Source: Bacillota bacterium
Lineage (GTDB): Bacteria; Bacillota; Clostridia; Acetivibrionales; DSM-1351
DNA length: 8,187 bases
NCBI GenBank assembly: GCA_023436515.1
Contig: JAEZIV010000058.1
Location: 1-8,187 of the forward strand
Direction of reading: 5' to 3'
A program made the translations under genes and the position numbers. Under the pieces are notes generated by a model that searched no databases, had not been told where the DNA came from, and saw nothing but the letters and a program-made list of their open reading frames with translations. This document shows, in pieces, positions 6,755-8,187 of this stretch. Positions within the stretch are counted from its first letter, which is position 1. Each line of letters opens with the position of its first letter.

Positions 6755-7078
6755 ATAATCAAAATTAAGAAAGCCTTTGATGCTGAAGTGGTGGCAAGCT
6801 ATCCTCACTCCGATGGAACTTATATGCATGCCGAGCTGAATGTATACGGGCAGATATTGGCCATATCGGAAGCACTTAAAGACGAAGATAGAATCACAGG
6901 CACTACAATGCAATTTTGCTTACATTTTGGGGAAGGTAAAGAAGATTTGGTTCAAAAAGCGTATAATACACTTAAAGAAAGCGCGGAAATTCTTTATCAC
7001 TTAGGCCCTTGTGATTATAGTGCGATGATGGTTGATTTGATCGACAAATACGGAGTTCGTTGGTGTATATTTGTGTAG
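6755..7078 (+). pseudogene. N-terminally truncated VOC (glyoxalase/PhnB-like) protein
   Basis: The frame is open from base 6755 to TAG 7076-7078. Its product matches the PhnB-like branch of the vicinal oxygen chelate superfamily from memory of the family: KKAFDAEVV, then YMHAELNV with the typical His-Ala-Glu-Leu, a GTTMQFCLHF strand, a helix, and an end resembling the family's D-K-F/Y-G-V-x-W pattern (DKYGVRWCIF). Intact members run about 130-145 residues and begin with a strand and a long helix (P-Y-L then an E-A-x-x-F-Y-type stretch). Here only IIKIK precedes KKAFDAE, and a TAA at 6752-6754 closes the frame. No ATG with a ribosome binding site exists; GTG 6788 has none and would remove still more of the fold. 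The first 20-25 residues are therefore missing, probably by deletion. The family includes small-molecule-binding and resistance proteins; the substrate is unknown. Translation from GTG 6788 (96 residues, ending at the same stop) is the alternative. Confidence 0.7.
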
Positions 7079-7103
7079 GATGATTTTAAACTGTATGAGC
7101 AAT

Positions 7104-7107
7104 GGAG
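7104..7107 (+). promoter_or_regulatory. Ribosome binding site selecting the ATG at 7114
   Basis: GGAG is six bases before ATG 7114. It falls inside the coding frame that would begin at ATG 7102, which itself lacks any Shine-Dalgarno-like sequence. The start at 7114 is therefore preferred. Confidence 0.65.
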
Positions 7108-7113
7108 CGGTTT

Positions 7114-8067
7114 ATGTTAAAGTGTATTAAAAGTGTATTTTGGTGTATATTGTTAACAATTACTTACATGGCTTTAAGGCTAATTGCCACTAAAGTAATG
7201 GGAGAAGGGTTATTACACTTCGAACCGGATTATTCTGACCCCAAAACATGGGGAGGGTATCTATTTGTAAGGCAGATAGATACCAGCTTAATGATGGTTA
7301 TTCCGATAGTTCTCTCAATGCTGATATATTACTTCCTCTATAAATTTGCCTTTAAAGAGAGAATAACAGAAAACTATGGATTCGCAAAAGCAGGAGTAAA
7401 AAATATTTTTATAGGCATTCTTATCGGAGTCTTTTCAGCTTTACTATGTATATTAATACTATATAACAGAGTGTTGAATGAATTAATACATAAGAAACAG
7501 CTTTCAAGCCTTTTTGATATGTTTGGGAGTTATGGCTCCATAATGATAATCAGGAATACACTCTTGGTTAATATTATAGCAACTATAACTATAGGAGTAA
7601 TTATCCCGTTCTTTGAAGAAATACTATTTAGGGGGCTTGTTCTTAATAAGCTTAGAACAGAAATGCCTATATGGGCAGCTATTATAGCTCAAGCATTATT
7701 ATTTGGAATTTTGAATAGGGAAGTGCTTTTTGGAGTGTATGCTTTTATACTAGGATTGTTATTTGGTATTTTATACATTATAACAAAATCTATATGGGTA
7801 CCGGTATTGACTCATACAATTCTCAGCATTATTATTATGCCGATTAATGAGCTAGACAAGCTGCGTACATTATTTGCACCTTCAAAATACAAAACTTCAG
7901 AGATTATTGATACATTTGTTTACAAAAGCCTGGAAGGAGGCAGCCAAAATTCAGGCGCAGTAGGGATGCCGTTAGGGTTAAACATTATATTGGGATTTGT
8001 AATTTCCTTAGTCATTATAAGTCTGATAATCTTGCTATGGAGGTCAAACAGGCCTCTGAAAAATTAA
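7114..8067 (+). CDS. CPBP (Abi/Rce1-like) family membrane protein with altered active-site motifs
   Basis: The 317-residue product has about eight hydrophobic segments, near residues 5-26, 58-79, 97-117, 148-167, 185-200, 205-223, 227-243 and 289-309. It carries the CPBP (CAAX protease and bacteriocin-processing, formerly Abi) signature EEILFR at 168-173, where Glu168/169 and Arg173 form the EExxxR motif. The second motif, usually FxxxH, reads FGILN (197-201), so its His is Asn. The third, usually HxxxN/D, reads HTILS (234-238): the His is kept and the last residue is Ser. The family includes intramembrane glutamate proteases, bacteriocin-immunity proteins and non-proteolytic members. Two altered motifs suggest weakened or no proteolysis, or a scaffold/immunity-type role. 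ATG 7102 would add four residues. It follows the VOC remnant by 35 bases and may share its transcript. Confidence 0.88.
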   Translation: MLKCIKSVFWCILLTITYMALRLIATKVMGEGLLHFEPDYSDPKTWGGYLFVRQIDTSLMMVIPIVLSMLIYYFLYKFAFKERITENYGFAKAGVKNIFIGILIGVFSALLCILILYNRVLNELIHKKQLSSLFDMFGSYGSIMIIRNTLLVNIIATITIGVIIPFFEEILFRGLVLNKLRTEMPIWAAIIAQALLFGILNREVLFGVYAFILGLLFGILYIITKSIWVPVLTHTILSIIIMPINELDKLRTLFAPSKYKTSEIIDTFVYKSLEGGSQNSGAVGMPLGLNIILGFVISLVIISLIILLWRSNRPLKN

Positions 8068-8083
8068 AATATGCTTCCAATTA

Positions 8084-8109
8084 GCCTACAACTATAAAAG
8101 TAGGCCTTT
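8084..8109 (+). terminator. Weak terminator-like hairpin after the CPBP gene
   Basis: GCCTAC (8084-8089) pairs perfectly with GTAGGC (8100-8105) around a ten-base A-rich loop, followed by CTTT. The stem is six pairs and the T tract only three, so termination would be inefficient. It begins 17 bases after the CPBP stop codon and is the only candidate before the edge. Confidence 0.4.
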
Positions 8110-8115
8110 GATTCT

Positions 8116-8138
8116 GGTACCGAAGCAGTACCCCCCCC
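8116..8138. repeat. GGTAC/GTACC inverted repeat with C8 homopolymer
   Basis: GGTAC (8116-8120) and GTACC (8128-8132) are inverted copies seven bases apart. The right arm leads straight into a run of eight C (8131-8138), the longest G/C homopolymer in the window. Function unknown; the run could be a slippage site or a sequencing-length ambiguity. Confidence 0.5.
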
Positions 8139-8187
8139 TAAAACACCCCGGGCGTTCCTTCTGTTGGTGAGCTGTACAGGTCTACAT

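Larger units (their letters stand above)
8068..8187. other. Noncoding 3' tail, origin unclear
   Basis: Nothing convincing is encoded in these 120 bases. They hold a weak hairpin (8084-8105), an inverted repeat and C-run (8116-8138), and a more GC-rich end including CACCCCGGGCG. A minus-strand frame is open from 8186 to the TAA at 8066-8064 (about 40 codons) and runs off the edge. Its reading is not recognisable to me, and it overlaps the end of the CPBP gene by a few bases. Confidence 0.5.

Noticed and set aside
1..8187. CRISPR array, tRNA, rRNA, or insertion sequence with transposase
   Set aside because: No spaced direct repeats, cloverleaf, ribosomal RNA sequence or transposase motifs were seen on either strand.

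Overview
The window is AT-rich, with compact Gram-positive signals: purine-rich Shine-Dalgarno sites and a U-tailed intrinsic terminator. Its dominant gene encodes a very large surface protein ending in three S-layer homology (SLH) domains. This points to a Firmicute, most likely a clostridial species related to Acetivibrio or Ruminiclostridium. The taxonomic call is inference from style and gene content, not from a marker gene. All supported genes lie on the + strand.

Layout. (1) Bases 1-4684 hold the 3' part of a giant SLH-anchored surface protein gene; its true start and signal peptide lie off the left edge. A strong terminator follows at 4715-4755. (2) Bases 4756-5016 form an intergenic and leader region with a candidate promoter, a possible Spo0A-type box, a four-run G-tract and a tiny leader ORF. 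(3) Bases 5017-5556 encode a 179-residue soluble protein of unknown function. (4) Bases 5557-5966 contain no convincing intact gene, only a palindrome, a 43-codon ORF and stop-riddled coding-like fragments that look like decayed sequence. (5) Bases 5967-6710 encode a 247-residue protein of unknown function with a charged N-terminal tail. (6) Bases 6755-7078 are an N-terminally truncated glyoxalase/PhnB-like (VOC) gene, probably a remnant. (7) Bases 7114-8067 encode a multi-pass CPBP (Abi/Rce1-like) membrane protein that keeps the EExxxR motif but lacks the usual His of motif 2 and the Asn of motif 3. (8) Bases 8068-8187 are a noncoding tail with a weak hairpin, a KpnI-like inverted repeat and a run of eight C.

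How the parts relate. The SLH protein is insulated from what follows by its terminator. The downstream genes look like a loose accessory cluster of small lineage-specific proteins with visible decay, not a tight operon. I see no transposase, integrase, CRISPR array, tRNA or rRNA. The closest things to an undescribed system are the beta-propeller-like ectodomain of the SLH protein, the divergent CPBP protein, and the two unrecognised proteins beside gene remnants. None can be given a mechanism from sequence alone.
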